From NCBI RefSeq assembly GCF_040545425.1, contig NZ_JBEPLW010000006.1: a stretch of DNA of 64,000 nt; one strand, given 5' to 3'. Origin of the DNA: Bhargavaea ullalensis. Lineage in GTDB: Bacteria > Bacillota > Bacilli > Bacillales_A > Planococcaceae. The position numbers were made by a program, and so were the translations under genes. Below are positions 10,690-18,773 of this stretch, piece by piece. Every line of letters starts with the position of its first letter. Position 1 is the first letter of the stretch. A model generated the notes under the pieces. The model did not search any database. It had not been told where the DNA came from and was given only the letters and a program-made list of their open reading frames with translations.

Positions 10690-11504
10690 CACGTCAATGG
10701 GAAACGATTCGTACATATGACGAGATCAAGTACGAAAGATACAACGGAATTGCAAAAGTGACGATCAACCGTCCGGAGGTGCGGAATGCCTTCACGCCGA
10801 AGACGGTCGAAGAAATGATTGATGCATTCTCCCGCGCACGCGACGATGAGAGCATCGGTGTCATCGTGCTTGCCGGCGAAGGGGACAAGGCATTTTGCTC
10901 CGGCGGCGACCAGAAAAAACGCGGTCACGGCGGCTATGTCGGCGAAGACCAGATTCCGCGGCTGAATGTGCTCGATCTCCAGCGGCTCATCCGGGTCATT
11001 CCAAAGCCGGTCGTGGCAATGGTATCGGGTTATGCAATCGGCGGAGGACACGTTCTTCATGTGGTCTGCGACTTGACGATTGCCGCAGACAACGCCATCT
11101 TTGGACAGACCGGACCGAAAGTCGGCTCGTTCGATGCGGGCTACGGCTCGGGTTACCTCGCGCGGATTGTCGGCCACAAAAAGGCTCGAGAAATCTGGTA
11201 CCTGTGCCGGCAGTACAATGCACAGGAAGCGCTCGACATGGGGCTCGTCAATACAGTTGTTCCTCTTGAACAGCTCGAGGATGAAACGGTGCAATGGTGC
11301 GAAGAGATGCTCGAAAAGAGCCCGACTGCACTGCGTTTCCTGAAGGCGGCGATGAACGCCGATACGGACGGCCTGGCCGGCCTGCAGCAAATGGCGGGCG
11401 ACGCAACGCTTCTTTACTATACGACGGACGAAGCGAAGGAAGGGCGCGATGCCTTCAAGGAAAAGCGCAAACCGGACTTCGGCCAATTCCCTCGTTTCCC
11501 TTGA
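10686..11504 (+). CDS. menB: 1,4-dihydroxy-2-naphthoyl-CoA synthase MenB
   Basis: This crotonase-fold enzyme cyclises o-succinylbenzoyl-CoA. The 272-residue protein shows the MenB pattern: FCSGGDQKKRG, GYAIGGGHVLHVVCDLTIAADNA with the oxyanion-hole glycines, QTGPKVGSFDAGYGSGYLARIVG with the catalytic Asp, and the C-terminal RDAFKEKRKPDFGQFPRFP common to MenB proteins. It has a strong ribosome site (GAAGGAGGAAGACA) overlapping the end of menH, and is the last gene before a terminator. Confidence 0.97.
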   Translation: MTRQWETIRTYDEIKYERYNGIAKVTINRPEVRNAFTPKTVEEMIDAFSRARDDESIGVIVLAGEGDKAFCSGGDQKKRGHGGYVGEDQIPRLNVLDLQRLIRVIPKPVVAMVSGYAIGGGHVLHVVCDLTIAADNAIFGQTGPKVGSFDAGYGSGYLARIVGHKKAREIWYLCRQYNAQEALDMGLVNTVVPLEQLEDETVQWCEEMLEKSPTALRFLKAAMNADTDGLAGLQQMAGDATLLYYTTDEAKEGRDAFKEKRKPDFGQFPRFP

Positions 11505-11516
11505 TCCGAAACACCC

Positions 11517-11549
11517 AAAAGACTGTCCGGCCGATCCGGACAGTCTTTT
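11517..11549 (+). terminator. Terminator between menB and menE
   Basis: Perfect stem AAAAGACTGTCCGG / CCGGACAGTCTTTT with a short loop and T-run. It separates menE from the menFDHB transcript or makes it a lower-level readthrough gene. menE starts only 36 bp later and no clear promoter is seen between them. Confidence 0.85.
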
Positions 11550-11585
11550 GCATACTCACGCACGAACCAGACGGAGGAGATCCAC

Positions 11586-13031
11586 ATGAATTTACCTAAC
11601 TGGATATTGCAGCGTGCGGATCTGAGTCCGAACCGCACGGCACTCAGCTGCGGGGAAGAAAGATGGACCTTCCGGGAGGTGGCCGGAGAGGCGAAGCAGA
11701 TGGCCGGCAAGCTCAGATCTCTCGGGATGAAGGAAGGAGACCGGGTGGCGCTGCTGCTGGAAAGCGGTCCGCGTGCGGTTTTCCTCATCCACGGAGCGCT
11801 GCTCGCCGGGCTTGAACTCGTTATGCTCAACAGCCGTCTCACAGAGGCGGAGCTGGCTTATCAGATTGCCGATTCGGCGGCTGTGTCCGTCATTGCTTCT
11901 GACGGGCTTGCAGCCAAGGCGGGCGTGCGGGCAATCCCGGCAAGCCGGCTGGCAGCTCTTGAAGCGGCGGCATTCACTCCTGCTTCTGTCTGGGCGGAGG
12001 ATCGCACGGTGACAATCATGTATACGTCCGGAACGACAGGGTTCCCGAAGGGCGTCCGCCAGACGGTCGGCAACCATTTTGCCAGTGCCATGGCGAGCGT
12101 GCTCAATATGGGGCTGGCGGAGGAGGATGTGTGGCTCTGCTCCATGCCGCTGTTCCATATCAGCGGGTTTTCGATCCTCATGCGTTCATTGCTGTACGGC
12201 ATGGAAGTCCGTCTGCAGCCGAAGTTTGACGAGACGGCGGCGGCAAGGGAAATCGCGGACGGCTCCGTCACGAGGATTTCTGTGGTGTCCGCAACGCTGG
12301 CACGGCTCCTCAACCGGCTTGAGGAAGAAGGGCTGCGGGCATCGGATCGCTTCAAAACCATGCTGGCAGGCGGCGGTCCCGTTCCGGTGCCGTATATCCG
12401 GCGTGCACAGGCGCTAGGCATTCCGATTCTCCAAACGTACGGGATGACCGAAACCGCATCCCAGACGGCGACGCTTTCCGCAGAAGACGCCGTACACAAG
12501 GAAGGGTCTTCCGGGAGACCGCTCTTTTTCAGCCGCATCCGGATTGACGGGGCCAAAGCGCCGGGGGATGAAGGAGAAATCCTGGTCAGCGGACCGAATG
12601 TAACCCCCGGCTATGTCGGCCGCTTTGCGGAGCGGGCCGCACTGCAGGACGGGTGGCTCCATACCGGGGACATCGGCCGCATCGACAAGGAGGGATTCCT
12701 CTATGTGCTCGACAGGCGATCGGATCTGATCGTGTCAGGCGGTGAAAATGTGTACCCGGCGGAGATCGAGCAGGTGCTGCTGGCCCATCCGTCCGTCATG
12801 GAAGCCGGCGTCATCGGCATGGCCGATGAGCAGTGGGGAGAAGTGCCGGCCGCATTCATTGTGGCTAAATCCGCTGTTACCGATGAAGAGCTCAGGGATT
12901 TTTGTGCGGAGCGGCTGGCCCCGTACAAATTGCCGAAGAAGTTCACCTTCACCGGCAGCCTGCCGAGAAATGCGTCCAACAAACTGCTGCGCCGGCAATT
13001 GAAGGAGCAGCTCGGCGGACCGAAACCATGA
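11586..13031 (+). CDS. menE: o-succinylbenzoate--CoA ligase MenE
   Basis: MenE activates o-succinylbenzoate with ATP and CoA, supplying the substrate of MenB. The 481-residue ANL-superfamily protein has the P-loop-like TIMYTSGTTGFPKG (near residues 143-156), QTYGMTETASQ, the adenosine-binding Asp in GWLHTGDIGRIDKEGFLYVLDRRSD, the hinge region VSGGENVYPAEIE and a C-terminal catalytic Lys in RNASNKLLRR. The start ATG follows ACGGAGGAGATCCAC. The context confirms the assignment over other acyl-CoA ligases. Confidence 0.95.
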   Translation: MNLPNWILQRADLSPNRTALSCGEERWTFREVAGEAKQMAGKLRSLGMKEGDRVALLLESGPRAVFLIHGALLAGLELVMLNSRLTEAELAYQIADSAAVSVIASDGLAAKAGVRAIPASRLAALEAAAFTPASVWAEDRTVTIMYTSGTTGFPKGVRQTVGNHFASAMASVLNMGLAEEDVWLCSMPLFHISGFSILMRSLLYGMEVRLQPKFDETAAAREIADGSVTRISVVSATLARLLNRLEEEGLRASDRFKTMLAGGGPVPVPYIRRAQALGIPILQTYGMTETASQTATLSAEDAVHKEGSSGRPLFFSRIRIDGAKAPGDEGEILVSGPNVTPGYVGRFAERAALQDGWLHTGDIGRIDKEGFLYVLDRRSDLIVSGGENVYPAEIEQVLLAHPSVMEAGVIGMADEQWGEVPAAFIVAKSAVTDEELRDFCAERLAPYKLPKKFTFTGSLPRNASNKLLRRQLKEQLGGPKP

Positions 13032-13066
13032 AAAAAGCGGCTTCCCCATGGGACAGCCGCTTTTTG
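13029..13066. terminator. Bidirectional terminator, menE / zinc lipoprotein
   Basis: AAAAAAGCGGCT / AGCCGCTTTTT arms around a CCCATGGGA-type inner stem, between convergent genes. A-run and T-run flanks let it serve both strands. Confidence 0.85.
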
Positions 13067-13075
13067 CGCGAGCAT

Positions 13076-14035
13076 TCATTCAGTTTTTTGTCCGAGTGCC
13101 GTCTTGAACCGATCAAGGTTGCGCTCCATCAGCGAAAAATAGGTTTCGCCATTTTTGACGTCGTCTGCAGTCAAGACACTGAGGTTGTGGAGCAGGAGCG
13201 GTTCGGCACCGATCTCTTTCCTGATGACTTCCGAAAGCTTGGAAGATACATTTTGTTCAAAGAAAATGTAGCGGATGTTCTCGTCCCGCGCCTGGTCAAC
13301 AATGTGGGCCAGCTGTTTCTGGGATGGTTCGCTCTGGGAATTCAGACCGGCGACCGAGACTTGCTTCAATCCGTATTCATCCGCCACATAGCCGAACGAG
13401 GCATGCGAGATGTAGAACGTCTTCACATTTGCGGCATCTGCCATTTCCCGGTACTCGCCGTCCAGCTTCTTCAGTTCGCCGGAAAGGGCATCATAGCGCT
13501 CGGTGAAAGTTGCCTCAAGGTCGGGGCGCTCCTTGACGAGCGCGTCTTTCACGGATTCCGCCAGGCGATCGGCAAGAACCGGTGACAGCCAGACGTGAGG
13601 ATCGATGCCGGAATGGTCATGGCTTTCGTGGCCGGCCTCTTCATCGTGATGGGCTTCCCCGTGACGCAGCATATTTTCCGGAATGGACGCACCGGCCGGA
13701 ACGAGCCGGACGTTTTCGTTTTTCAGCGTTTTTTCCGCTTTGTCCACAAAGCCCTCCAGTCCGAGTCCGATATAGATGAACAAGTCGCTGTCTGCCAGCG
13801 CCATCATGTCCTTCTGGGTCGGTTCGAATGTATGGCTGTCTGCGCCGGGCGGGTAGATGGAGGAAGCCTCCACCGCATCACCGCCGATGCGCTGGGCAAA
13901 ATAAGCGAGCGGGTAGACGGTCGTCTTCACTTGGATCGCTTCTTTGTTGTCGTCTGCACGTTGTTTATCTGAATTGGACCCGCAGGCGCCGAGCAAAAGT
14001 ACGGCAGCCAGCAGAATCATCCACAAACGTTTCAT
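13076..14035 (-). CDS. adcA: Zinc ABC transporter substrate-binding lipoprotein
   Basis: This is a cluster A-I metal-binding protein (ZnuA/AdcA type) that would capture extracellular zinc for an ABC importer. The 319 residues begin with a lipoprotein signal (MKRLWMILLAAVLLLGACGS, lipidated Cys 18). They include the metal His in the PPGADSHTFEPT stretch, a His-rich loop near residues 130-146 (HGEAHHDEEAGHESHDH), then IDPHVWLSP, HASFGYVADEYGL and the C-terminal metal Asp/Glu segment. There is no ATPase or permease gene beside it. The upstream region holds a near-consensus Zur box, which makes zinc far more likely than manganese. The gene symbol follows the B. subtilis orthologue; znuA would be equally good. 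Confidence 0.88.
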   Translation of the reverse strand: MKRLWMILLAAVLLLGACGSNSDKQRADDNKEAIQVKTTVYPLAYFAQRIGGDAVEASSIYPPGADSHTFEPTQKDMMALADSDLFIYIGLGLEGFVDKAEKTLKNENVRLVPAGASIPENMLRHGEAHHDEEAGHESHDHSGIDPHVWLSPVLADRLAESVKDALVKERPDLEATFTERYDALSGELKKLDGEYREMADAANVKTFYISHASFGYVADEYGLKQVSVAGLNSQSEPSQKQLAHIVDQARDENIRYIFFEQNVSSKLSEVIRKEIGAEPLLLHNLSVLTADDVKNGETYFSLMERNLDRFKTALGQKTE

Positions 14036-14047
14036 GAATTCACCTCT

Positions 14048-14098
14048 AAATCGTAATCAATACGATTTATCATAACGCATCTGTTATCGGATTGGCAA
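14048..14098 (-). promoter_or_regulatory. Zur-box operator over the adcA promoter
   Basis: On the minus strand TTGCCA (14093-14098) and TATGAT (14069-14074) are 18 bp apart. Directly after the -10, at 14048-14068, lies an almost perfect palindrome with core TCGTAATCAATACGA, flanked by AAA and TTT. The Bacillus Zur consensus as I recall it has core TCGTAATNATTACGA, so only about two positions differ. The site covers the expected start point, fitting zinc-dependent repression. Confidence 0.8.
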
Positions 14099-14110
14099 CC
14101 GCGAATCGGT

Positions 14111-14356
14111 TCAGCCTTTTTTCTTTTTGGGCCAATCTTCCGGAACAGGGTCGTATCCGCCATCATGGAACGGATGGCATTTGGAGATTCTGCGCACGGT
14201 CAGCCACAGCCCCTTGACCGCGCCGTGTTTTTCAAAAGCCTCCAGTCCGTATGCCGAGCAGGTCGGATAAAACCGGCAGGAGGGCGGCGTCAGCGGAGAG
14301 ATCGCTTTCCGGTAAAACTTGATGATCAGGATAAATAAATGTTTCAGGACCAACAC
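14111..14356 (-). CDS. yidD: Membrane protein insertion efficiency factor YidD
   Basis: Small (about 80-residue) YidD-family protein thought to assist YidC/Sec insertion at the inner face of the membrane. The hallmark FYRKAISPLTPPSCRFYPTCSAYGLEAFEKHG segment with its three cysteines and the later CHPFHDGGYDPVPE motif are intact, with a basic C-terminus (PKKKKG). There is no ATG. The GTG at 14356 abuts the GGAG ribosome site, so initiation at the TTG at 14353 or slightly inside is equally possible. It is a single gene between adcA and dps. Confidence 0.9.
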   Translation of the reverse strand: MLVLKHLFILIIKFYRKAISPLTPPSCRFYPTCSAYGLEAFEKHGAVKGLWLTVRRISKCHPFHDGGYDPVPEDWPKKKKG

Positions 14357-14372
14357 TCCAATCGTTGCATAC

Positions 14373-14398
14373 GTTTATTTTAGACCCGCCGGTGGTAA
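14373..14398 (+). promoter_or_regulatory. Possible sigma-B-type promoter for dps
   Basis: GTTTAT (14373-14378), 14 bp, TGGTAA (14393-14398): 5/6 and 4/6 matches to the sigma-B consensus GTTTAA-N14-GGGTAT. dps is a sigma-B gene in B. subtilis. Motif evidence only. Confidence 0.4.
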
Positions 14399-14453
14399 AT
14401 GAACAAGGGAATGAATTCGGAATCAGGAATGAAAAGAAACGGAGTGTTTGCAG

Positions 14454-14903
14454 ATGTCAAAAGAACTGATGGATGAATTGAATGTACAGGTGGCCACTTG
14501 GTCGGTGCTCTATACGAAGCTGCACAATTACCACTGGTACGTGAAGGGGCCGCAATTCTTCACGCTGCATGCAAAATTTGAGGAACTGTACAATGAGGCG
14601 ACGCTCCATATGGATGAAATTGCGGAGCGGATGCTGACGCTCGGCGGGAAGCCGGCCGCCACGATGTCCGAGCACCTCGAATTGTCGGTCATCGGCGAAG
14701 CGGACGGAACGGAAACTGCGAATGAAATGGTCGGCAGACTGACGGATGACTTCACCCGGGTGATGAAGTCACTTAAAACCGGGATGGAGCTTGCGGCGAA
14801 GGACGGGGACGACATGACGGAGGATCTCCTGAATTCAACTTACCAGAGCGTTGAGAAACATCAGTGGATGCTCAACGCATTCCTTGGCGAAGACAACAAC
14901 TGA
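14454..14903 (+). CDS. dps: Dps-family iron-storage / DNA-protection protein
   Basis: This 149-residue mini-ferritin is expected to form a dodecamer that oxidises iron with peroxide and shields DNA. The Dps fingerprint is clear: LHNYHWYVKGPQFFTLHAKFEELYNEATLHMDEIAERMLTLGG, carrying the intersubunit ferroxidase His and Asp/Glu residues (first half of the protein). ATG at 14454 is placed 9 bases after GGAG; an in-frame TTG six bases upstream is less likely. The following genes (101-aa protein, Nudix) keep the B. subtilis dps-ytkC-ytkD neighbourhood. Confidence 0.93.
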   Translation: MSKELMDELNVQVATWSVLYTKLHNYHWYVKGPQFFTLHAKFEELYNEATLHMDEIAERMLTLGGKPAATMSEHLELSVIGEADGTETANEMVGRLTDDFTRVMKSLKTGMELAAKDGDDMTEDLLNSTYQSVEKHQWMLNAFLGEDNN

Positions 14904-14911
14904 CTCAACGG

Positions 14912-14941
14912 AAAATGCCGGCGGACGGCATTTTCTTTTTG
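14912..14941 (+). terminator. Terminator after dps
   Basis: AAAATGCC / GGCATTTT stem with a GGCGGAC loop followed by a T-rich tail. Confidence 0.8.
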
Positions 14942-14990
14942 TATCCTTAAACGGCAGCGGTGCATCCTAACCGGGAAAGGAGGAGCACCG

Positions 14991-15296
14991 ATGTCCGAAA
15001 AATTGTATGTGTCCATTTCCGGCCGGCAGATCCACACTGAGCCGAAGCCGTTCCCGTGGGAATTCGCCATTGAGGCAACACCGGAAACGGAGCGGGTCAT
15101 GAGAAGACTGTTCAGGCAGATCGAAGACGTGGAATGGACGAATTTCACCAGGGCGCATCTGCCTATTATTCCTTATCATCTCGATAAGGAAAATCACATG
15201 ATCGACCGCAGGGTCATGAAGCTGTATGCGCTCGTCCATGAATACGGGGACGAGGAGACAAAGAGATTCATCGAAGAACTGCCGTATTTTCGTTGA
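14991..15296 (+). CDS. Conserved small protein of unknown function
   Basis: A 101-residue soluble protein that I do not recognise. It is preceded by an excellent ribosome site (GAAAGGAGGAGCACCG) and an ATG, which together with codon use supports it as real. The sequence has a beta-rich start (KLYVSISGRQIHTEP), a WEFAIEATPETERVMRRLFRQIEDVEWTNFTRAHLPIIPYH middle with charged helices, and ends FIEELPYFR. There is no signal peptide, membrane segment or cysteine. It sits between dps and the Nudix gene, the place of ytkC in B. subtilis, but I cannot show it is the same protein. Confidence 0.75.
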   Translation: MSEKLYVSISGRQIHTEPKPFPWEFAIEATPETERVMRRLFRQIEDVEWTNFTRAHLPIIPYHLDKENHMIDRRVMKLYALVHEYGDEETKRFIEELPYFR

Positions 15297-15343
15297 ATGG
15301 CGGGACTCTCCTCCGCTAAACTTGAACCAAAGGGGGGAGCCCG

Positions 15344-15817
15344 TTGTTTACATACAAAGACAAAGCCGGACAGCGAGTGGATCTGTTTGAAGAGCCCGGA
15401 GCGGCCGGAATGCCGCCCGGACACGTGCTGATCGCGGCACGGGTGCGCGGCAGCTGGCTCATGACGGACCATCCGAAAAGAGGGCTTGAGTGGCCCGGCG
15501 GCAAGCTGGAGGATGGAGAAACCCCGGAACAGGCAGCCGTGCGGGAAGCTTATGAAGAAACCGGGGCGGTCATCGGCAATCTGCGGTTCATCGCGGACTA
15601 TGTCGTCCAAGCCGATCCCCCGTTCTGCAAGCGGGTGTTCGCAGCGGATGTGTGCAGGCTGGACGAAAAGGCACCGCTCCGGGAAACGCGCGGCGCGGCA
15701 TGGTTGACGGAAGCGGACTGGGGTACCGGCGGCCTTCTGAGCAGCCATATGGACGATGAAGGGATGCGGCGCATCCGAAGGAGGGTGATCAGCCTTGAAA
15801 CCGGACGGAACGATTGA
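15344..15817 (+). CDS. ytkD: Nudix hydrolase, YtkD type
   Basis: Nudix pyrophosphohydrolase of 157 residues. B. subtilis YtkD cleans up oxidised nucleotides and can act on RNA 5' ends. The Nudix box GGKLEDGETPEQAAVREAYEETGAVIG lies near residues 50-76, with the catalytic REAYEETG intact. The start is a TTG at 15344 after AAGGGGGGAG. The end overlaps ytmA by 23 bp, so the two genes are coupled. The assignment to YtkD rests on neighbours (dps upstream, ytmA downstream) plus the Nudix fold. Confidence 0.85.
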   Translation: MFTYKDKAGQRVDLFEEPGAAGMPPGHVLIAARVRGSWLMTDHPKRGLEWPGGKLEDGETPEQAAVREAYEETGAVIGNLRFIADYVVQADPPFCKRVFAADVCRLDEKAPLRETRGAAWLTEADWGTGGLLSSHMDDEGMRRIRRRVISLETGRND

Positions 15818-16586
15818 ATATTCGCGGCCCTATCCCTCGCCGGCCCCGAACGTGCGTCTGCGGGAAGTGACTTACTGGTCAAAAGGACTGCGGGTGAAAG
15901 GGATGATGGCGGAGCCTGCCGCTGAAGGAATCCGCGACGGCATCGTCTACCTGAGGGGCGGCATCCAGCATGTCGGAATGGCGCGTCCCGCCCGGCTTGC
16001 CCAGTTCGCCGCCCAGGGGTTCGTCGTGTTTGCCCCTTATTACAGGGGAAACCGGGGCGGCGAAGGGTTTGATGAATTCGGCGGAGAAGACCGGTGGGAC
16101 GCGGTGAACGCGGTGGATGTCCTGAAACAGCACCCGAAGACCGATGCATCGAGGATCCATCTGTACGCCTTTTCGCGAGGCGGGATCATGGCGCTCTGGA
16201 CGGCCATCCTGCGCGACGACATCACGTCCGTCGTCAACTGGGCGGGCGTCTCCGATGTCGTTTTCACCTATAAGGAACGGAAGGATCTGCGTCGCATGAT
16301 GAAACGGGTGATCGGCGGCAGTCCGAACAGTGCGCCGGATGCTTACCGCGAACGGACCGCCCTGTTCCATGTCGACAGAGTGACGGCACCGTTTTTGCTG
16401 ATTCACGGGCGGATGGACGAAAATGTCTCGCTTGAGCAGTCGGTGATGCTGGAGGAAGCGCTCAAAGAAGCCGGAAAGCCGGTGGAAACCTGGTACTTTG
16501 CGGAATACACCCACCACTTTCCGCCCGCCGTCAACGCGAGGATCGTCCGGGATCTGTGCAACTGGATGAAAGGGAAGGGGCACTGA
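15795..16586 (+). CDS. ytmA: YtmA-like S9-type alpha/beta hydrolase
   Basis: A 263-residue prolyl-oligopeptidase-like hydrolase. Visible features: strand-and-turn VYLRGGIQHVG, PYYRGNRGGEGFDEFGGEDRWDAVNAVDVLK, nucleophile elbow YAFSRGGIMALW, the acid in LLIHGRMDENVSLEQS and the C-terminal His in EYTHHFPPAVNARIV. The start is TTG at 15795 with GGAGGG placed 9-10 bases upstream, inside the end of ytkD. Function is inferred as peptidase or esterase; the substrate is not known. Confidence 0.82.
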   Translation: MKPDGTIEYSRPYPSPAPNVRLREVTYWSKGLRVKGMMAEPAAEGIRDGIVYLRGGIQHVGMARPARLAQFAAQGFVVFAPYYRGNRGGEGFDEFGGEDRWDAVNAVDVLKQHPKTDASRIHLYAFSRGGIMALWTAILRDDITSVVNWAGVSDVVFTYKERKDLRRMMKRVIGGSPNSAPDAYRERTALFHVDRVTAPFLLIHGRMDENVSLEQSVMLEEALKEAGKPVETWYFAEYTHHFPPAVNARIVRDLCNWMKGKGH

Positions 16587-16598
16587 ACAGGACATATT

Positions 16599-16642
16599 AA
16601 AAAAGCAGCGCATCAGCCAAAAAGGCGATGCACTGCTTTTTT
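16599..16642. terminator. Bidirectional terminator, ytmA / pckA
   Basis: AAAAAAGCAGCGCATC / GATGCACTGCTTTTTT arms with one internal mismatch between convergent genes. Confidence 0.85.
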
Positions 16643-16655
16643 GTTAGGATCAGAT

Positions 16656-18242
16656 TCAGATGATCGGTCCGCCCAGTTCTTTGATGTCTTCGGAGACGGA
16701 GCCGAATTTTTTGAAGTTCTCACGGAATGCGTCCGCAAGCTCTTTTGCTTTTTTGTCGTAAGCTTCTTTGTCCGCCCAGGCATTGCGCGGGTTGAGCACG
16801 TCGGTCGGGACGCCTTCGATCTCTTTTGGCATTTCAAGGCCGAATACGTTGCCTTTTTCCGTGTCGACGCCTTTGAGCTTGCCGTCGATCGCCGCGCGGA
16901 CCATTGTGCGTGTGTAGCTGAGCTTCATCCGGGAGCCGACGCCGTATTCGCCGCCGGTCCAGCCGGTATTGACGAGATACACATTGACATCATGCTCATC
17001 GATCTTCTTGCCGAGCATTTCCGCGTACACTGTCGCATGAAGCGGCAGGAACGGGGAGCCGAAGCAAGTGGAGAAGGTCATCTGCGGAGAAGTGATGCCG
17101 CGCTCCGTGCCGGCGAGCTTCGAAGTGAAGCCGCTCAGGAAGTGATACATCGCCTGCTCTTTCGTCAGTTTGGAGATTGGAGGAAGCACGCCGAACGCGT
17201 CGGCCGTCAGGAAGATGATTGTCTTCGGGTGGCCGGCGACGGAAGGGATGACGCTGCCGTCGATGTAGTCGAGCGGGTAGGCCGCACGCGTGTTTTCCGT
17301 GAGCGAGCCGTCGTCGTAGTCCGGAACGCCCTCTTCGTCGAGCACGACGTTTTCGAGGACCGACCCTTCGCGGATGGCGCCGTAGATCTGCGGTTCTTTC
17401 TCTTCCGACAGGTTGATGCACTTCGCATAGCAGCCGCCTTCGATGTTGAAGACGCCGTCATCGGACCAGCCGTGTTCGTCGTCACCGATGAGCCGGCGGC
17501 CTGGATCTGCGGAAAGGGTCGTCTTCCCTGTGCCGGAAAGTCCGAAGAACAGGGCCACATCGCCTTCCTCGCCGACGTTGGACGAGCAGTGCATCGACAG
17601 GATGCCTTTTTTCGGCAGCAGGTAGTTCATGACGGAGAAGATCGATTTCTTCATCTCCCCGGCATACTCGGTCCCCCCGATGAGAACAATGCCGCGCTCG
17701 ATGGAAATCATGACAAACGCCTCGGAGTTTGTACCGTCTGTTTTTGGATCTGCTTTGAACGAAGGGGCGGAAACGATCGTGAACTGCGGATTCATCTCTT
17801 TCAGCTCTTCTTCGGAAGGCCGGATGAACAGCTGGTGCACGAACAGGTTATGCCACGCGAATTCGTTCACGACCCGGATCGGCAGGCGGGAGGCCGGATC
17901 GGCGCCGGCAAAGCCGTTGAAGACGAACAGCTCCTCTTTTTTGCCGAGATGGTCAATTACCTTGTCGTAGAGACGCTCGAACACTTCCGGGCTGACGGGC
18001 TTGTTGACGCTGCCCCAGTCGATATCTTCCTGGGAGGGCAATTCTTGGACGATGAAGCGGTCCTTCGGCGAGCGGCCCGTGTAGGCACCCGTCGTCGCAC
18101 GGACGGCCCCTTTGTCTGTGAGGACGGCTTCTCCGCGCTGGACCGCTTTTTCCGTCAGCGCAGCGGCCGACAGCTGTTCGCGGATCGAATCTCCTGTCAG
18201 AAGATCATTCAGTTTGTCGCTCAGTTTCGAAGAAGTCATCAT
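16656..18242 (-). CDS. pckA: Phosphoenolpyruvate carboxykinase (ATP)
   Basis: PckA converts oxaloacetate and ATP to PEP in gluconeogenesis. It has 528 residues from the ATG at 18242; a second ATG follows immediately at 18239. Key features are TGRSPKDRFIV, the PEPCK signature FFGLSGTGKTTLSADP with its kinase-type P-loop, the preceding MHCSSNVG, and the metal-binding DDEHGWSDDGVFNIEGGCYAK. The ribosome site AAGGGTGG lies 7 bases before the first ATG, which excludes the longer open frame up to 18308. It is a monocistronic gene, divergent from metK. Confidence 0.96.
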   Translation of the reverse strand: MMTSSKLSDKLNDLLTGDSIREQLSAAALTEKAVQRGEAVLTDKGAVRATTGAYTGRSPKDRFIVQELPSQEDIDWGSVNKPVSPEVFERLYDKVIDHLGKKEELFVFNGFAGADPASRLPIRVVNEFAWHNLFVHQLFIRPSEEELKEMNPQFTIVSAPSFKADPKTDGTNSEAFVMISIERGIVLIGGTEYAGEMKKSIFSVMNYLLPKKGILSMHCSSNVGEEGDVALFFGLSGTGKTTLSADPGRRLIGDDEHGWSDDGVFNIEGGCYAKCINLSEEKEPQIYGAIREGSVLENVVLDEEGVPDYDDGSLTENTRAAYPLDYIDGSVIPSVAGHPKTIIFLTADAFGVLPPISKLTKEQAMYHFLSGFTSKLAGTERGITSPQMTFSTCFGSPFLPLHATVYAEMLGKKIDEHDVNVYLVNTGWTGGEYGVGSRMKLSYTRTMVRAAIDGKLKGVDTEKGNVFGLEMPKEIEGVPTDVLNPRNAWADKEAYDKKAKELADAFRENFKKFGSVSEDIKELGGPII

Positions 18243-18298
18243 CTGTACCACCCTTATCTGGTTAGTCCCGCAATCGGCGGGCTGCTTTAATGTGAAAT

Positions 18299-18326
18299 AG
18301 TATAGCACATTTAGAATAATAGTCTA
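18299..18326 (-). promoter_or_regulatory. Probable pckA promoter
   Basis: On the minus strand TAGACT, 16 bp, TATACT with a TG extension before the -10 (TGCTATACT). The predicted start near 18292 leaves a leader of about 50 bases to the pckA ATG. Confidence 0.5.
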
Positions 18327-18431
18327 TACTAATTGAAACCTCAAGCAAAAACCGGCAATCTTCATCATTTCTTCACAGAAATCACCCGCCCGGCTGGAGG
18401 GCGCTGAAAAAAGTTGGTCATGCACATTTTC

Positions 18432-18518
18432 GTTGCAGGTTTCCGCTTGCCGCAGGTATTTCGGGCCTGCAGCGGAAATAGCAACCGAGGCGTGTTTTTT
18501 TGTTGCTTCCCCGGTTGC
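18432..18518 (+). other. Orphan structured element with alternative hairpins
   Basis: The stretch from 18432 to 18485 can fold into one long stem: GTTGC, TTTCCGCT and CGCAGG on the left pair with CCTGC, AGCGGAAA and GCAAC on the right. The right-hand GCAACCG (18481-18487) can instead pair with CGGTTGC (18512-18518) across a T7 run. It lies in the pckA-metK gap, outside both predicted transcripts. No gene or known RNA family is recognised. The short open frames here look like noise. Confidence 0.5.
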
Positions 18519-18553
18519 CGGCTTGTTTGGACGGGGTGGGCAGGGAGAACTGT

Positions 18554-18582
18554 TTGACAGGATGAGAATTGTTTATTAGTAT
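18554..18582 (+). promoter_or_regulatory. metK leader promoter
   Basis: Perfect TTGACA (18554-18559), 17-bp spacer, TAGTAT (18577-18582). The start would be near 18589, about 11 bases before the riboswitch P1 helix. Confidence 0.8.
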
Positions 18583-18599
18583 GGAAAATTGTACGGATA

Positions 18600-18773
18600 C
18601 TCTTATCCCGAGCTGGTGGAGGGACAGGCCCTGTGAAACCCGGCAACCTGCCGTCTGAGGACGGAAAAGGTGCCAACCTGAAGCAAGGTGGAGAACCTTG
18701 GACGATAAGAGTGAAAGGTGTCAGACGATCCGGGCCTTTCCTCATTTTAGCCGATGAGCGGAAGGCCTTTTTT
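18600..18773 (+). ncRNA. SAM-I (S-box) riboswitch with terminator
   Basis: P1 is formed by CTCTTATC (18600-18607) and GATAAGAG (18704-18711). Between them are the S-box hallmarks GAGCTGGTGGAGGGACAGGCCC in overall form, TGAAACCCGGCAACC and GGTGCCAACC. A terminator follows with arms GGCCTTTCC.. / ..GGAAGGCC and a T6 run ending near 18773. High SAM should favour the terminator and switch metK off. The gene starts about 130 bases after the terminator. Confidence 0.95.
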
